Shown here one piece after another: positions 62,529-64,000 of a DNA stretch of 64,000 nucleotides (position 1 is the first letter of the stretch; the number at the start of each line of letters is the position of its first letter). The position numbers and the translations under genes were made by a program. The notes beneath the pieces were generated by a model, which saw nothing but the letters and a program-made list of their open reading frames with translations, made no database searches and was not told where the DNA came from. Where the stretch lies: assembly GCF_042676145.1 (NCBI RefSeq), contig NZ_JBHTJW010000002.1:1488001-1552000 (forward strand), in the 5' to 3' direction. Source of the DNA: Methylophilus glucosoxydans. GTDB taxonomy: Bacteria > Pseudomonadota > Gammaproteobacteria > Burkholderiales > Methylophilaceae.

Positions 62529-63839
62529 ATGGCAGCAGTATCTGTTGAAACAGTCAGCAACTTGGAACGTCGCATGACAATCAAAGTCCCTTTGGCACCG
62601 CTGGAAGGGCAAATCAGACAACGTTTACAGCAAATTTCACGTACCGCCAAGTTTGCTGGTTTCCGTCCGGGCAAAGCGCCCATGGGTTTGGTCAACCAGC
62701 ACTATGGCAATCAGGTCCGCGATGAAGTTTACTCCAAAGCGGTAGAAACCAGCTTTGGTGAAGCGGTAGAGCAGAATCAGCTGCGTGTGGCAGGCTTCCC
62801 GAATATCGAACACATTCCGTTTAAGGATGCTGCAGAGGAATTTGAATACATTGCTACTTTCGAAATTTTCCCGGAAGTGAAACTGGGCGATCTGAGCAAA
62901 GTCAAAATTGAGCGTCCAGCGTTGGAGTTGACCGATGCCGATGTGGAAAAAACATTGGATGTGTTGGTGAAGCAGCGCGTGAGCTATGAGCCGGTCAAGC
63001 GCATGTCGAAAAAGGGTGACCGCATTAACATTACTTTGACCGCTTCTATTGATGGTGAGCAGGTTGAAAGTACTGGCGACCGTGGTATTGATCTTGTGAT
63101 CGGTGAACCAGGCCGTGTGAAAGAATTTGACGATGCGTTGATCGGTGGCAAAGCTGGTACCGAAAAAACATTTGAGATCACTTATCCGGAAGATCACAAT
63201 CCGGCGCAGTTGGCAGGTAAAACTGTGTCTTATGCGGTGAAGTTTGTTTCTGTGTCGCAGCCAGTCTACCCTGAAGTGGATGCTGAGTTTGCGAAAAGCC
63301 TCGGGGTGGAAGATGGCAACATCGACACCATGAAAGCTGAAATCAAGCAAAGCCTTGAGCAAGAAGTGGATAAACGTATCAAGGCACGGGTTAAAGAGTC
63401 TGTCTTCCAGGCCTTGGTCGATGAGAGCAGCTTTGAATTGCCTAAAGCAGTGATTGCGGCCGAGACTAATCGTTTGATGCAGGTTGCTGCACAAAACCTG
63501 CGTCAGCGCGGCGTGGATCCGGCACAAGTGCCAATGGAGCCTTCTGTGTTTGAAACGCAGGCACAGCGCAATGCCAAGTTGCGTTTGGTTTTAACTGAGT
63601 TGGTCAACACCAACAACTTGCAGGCCAATGCCGATCAGGTACGTGCGATGGTAGATACTTTCGCGCAAAGCTTTGAGAAACCTGAAGAGCTGGTCAACTG
63701 GTATTATGCAGATGTGAAACGTCTGGATGAGCCAGCGGCCTTGGCGACCGAAGAAAATGTTGTTGCCTGGGTGTTGGACAAAGCCAAAGTAACAAACAAA
63801 AAAATTAAATTTGATGAATTGATGATGGCAGGTGCTTAA
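62529..63839 (+). CDS. tig: Trigger factor (ribosome-bound chaperone)
   Basis: Binds L23 at the polypeptide exit tunnel and folds nascent chains; also a peptidyl-prolyl isomerase. Seen: the ribosome-binding loop KFAGFRPGKAPMGLV, an N-terminal domain (SVETVSNLERRMTIKVP), a PPIase FKBP-like middle domain (KKGDRINITLTASIDGE, GRVKEFDDALIGGKAG), and a helical C-terminal domain. ATG 62529 follows AGGAAG; the frame is open further upstream. 436 residues. It is followed by clpP three bp later, the standard tig-clpP-clpX-lon order. Confidence 0.97.
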   Translation: MAAVSVETVSNLERRMTIKVPLAPLEGQIRQRLQQISRTAKFAGFRPGKAPMGLVNQHYGNQVRDEVYSKAVETSFGEAVEQNQLRVAGFPNIEHIPFKDAAEEFEYIATFEIFPEVKLGDLSKVKIERPALELTDADVEKTLDVLVKQRVSYEPVKRMSKKGDRINITLTASIDGEQVESTGDRGIDLVIGEPGRVKEFDDALIGGKAGTEKTFEITYPEDHNPAQLAGKTVSYAVKFVSVSQPVYPEVDAEFAKSLGVEDGNIDTMKAEIKQSLEQEVDKRIKARVKESVFQALVDESSFELPKAVIAAETNRLMQVAAQNLRQRGVDPAQVPMEPSVFETQAQRNAKLRLVLTELVNTNNLQANADQVRAMVDTFAQSFEKPEELVNWYYADVKRLDEPAALATEENVVAWVLDKAKVTNKKIKFDELMMAGA

Positions 63840-63842
63840 ACC

Positions 63843-64000
63843 ATGAATTATATGAACGCGAACGAAGGCATGATGCAACAACGTATGGAGCCACAAGGCC
63901 TGGGATATATCCCTATGGTTATTGAGCAGAGTGGCCGAGGAGAGCGTTCATATGACATCTATTCCAGGCTGCTCAAAGAACGCGTCATTTTTCTGGTGGG
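63843..64000 (+). CDS. clpP: ATP-dependent Clp protease proteolytic subunit (5' part)
   Basis: Only the first 52 codons are in the window; the gene continues past the end. Seen: GYIPMVIEQSGRGERSYDIY, SRLLKERVIFLVG, the conserved ClpP N-terminus. It directly follows tig as in other proteobacteria. Confidence 0.9.
   Translation, partial: MNYMNANEGMMQQRMEPQGLGYIPMVIEQSGRGERSYDIYSRLLKERVIFLV

Noticed and set aside
1..64000. CRISPR array, insertion sequence or prophage
   Set aside because: No direct-repeat array, transposase, integrase or phage structural gene was seen; the only repeats are terminators and the operator-like sites listed.

Overview
The window looks like chromosomal DNA of an obligate or near-obligate methylotrophic betaproteobacterium of the Methylophilaceae (Methylophilus/Methylovorus type). 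The reasons are a ribulose monophosphate (RuMP) block (transaldolase, hexulose-6-phosphate synthase, 6-phospho-3-hexuloisomerase) next to a block for tetrahydromethanopterin-type cofactor biosynthesis (MfnD-, MfnF- and MfnE-like proteins, PabB and a HisA-like protein), plus a betaproteobacterial housekeeping gene set. The genus is an inference; no rRNA is present.

Layout. 1-9 kb: ROK sugar kinase, queG, tsaE, amiC, SUV3-like RNA helicase, mutL, dinB, then a degenerate 400-bp stretch. 9-13 kb: SnoaL-like protein and divergent HxlR regulator, RsmI-like methyltransferase, DUF4139 protein, Maf/YceF pyrophosphatase. 13-16.4 kb: two-subunit pyruvate carboxylase. 16.7-23.2 kb: the classic yceD-rpmF-plsX-fabH-fabD-fabG-acpP-fabF fatty acid cluster. 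23.3-30.5 kb: thiol peroxidase and a paralogue that has lost the peroxidatic cysteine, then dnaE, accA and tilS. 30.5-34.6 kb: a TonB-dependent receptor and an orphan NtrC-type regulator, preceded by a sigma-54 promoter and three exactly 32-bp-spaced palindromes. 34.7-41.7 kb: purT, truncated haemoglobin, two tandem DEAD-box helicases, typA. 41.7-45.7 kb: an isolated DUF3883 gene in AT-rich DNA, PPK2, and a NarX/NarL-like two-component pair. 45.7-47.9 kb: EamA transporter and Rieske oxygenase. 48-55.5 kb: RuMP and methanopterin genes. 55.5-61.4 kb: an RND efflux operon. 61.5-64 kb: tRNA-Leu(UAG), ridA, tig and the start of clpP.

How the genes work together. The RuMP genes assimilate formaldehyde; the Mfn-like genes make the cofactor that carries formaldehyde to formate during oxidation; pyruvate carboxylase supplies C4 acids; the fab cluster and accA make fatty acids. 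Many highly expressed genes (tal, hps, phi, acpP) are followed by strong intrinsic terminators, even where the next gene is co-directional.

The most interesting signal is the receptor/regulator unit at 30.5-34.6 kb. It looks like a self-contained, autoregulated sigma-54 uptake system without a local sensor kinase. Other notable points are the Cys-to-Ser thiol peroxidase paralogue, two divergent gene pairs whose start codons overlap, and an exact FNR-type box between the Rieske gene and tal. No CRISPR array, insertion sequence or prophage was seen.
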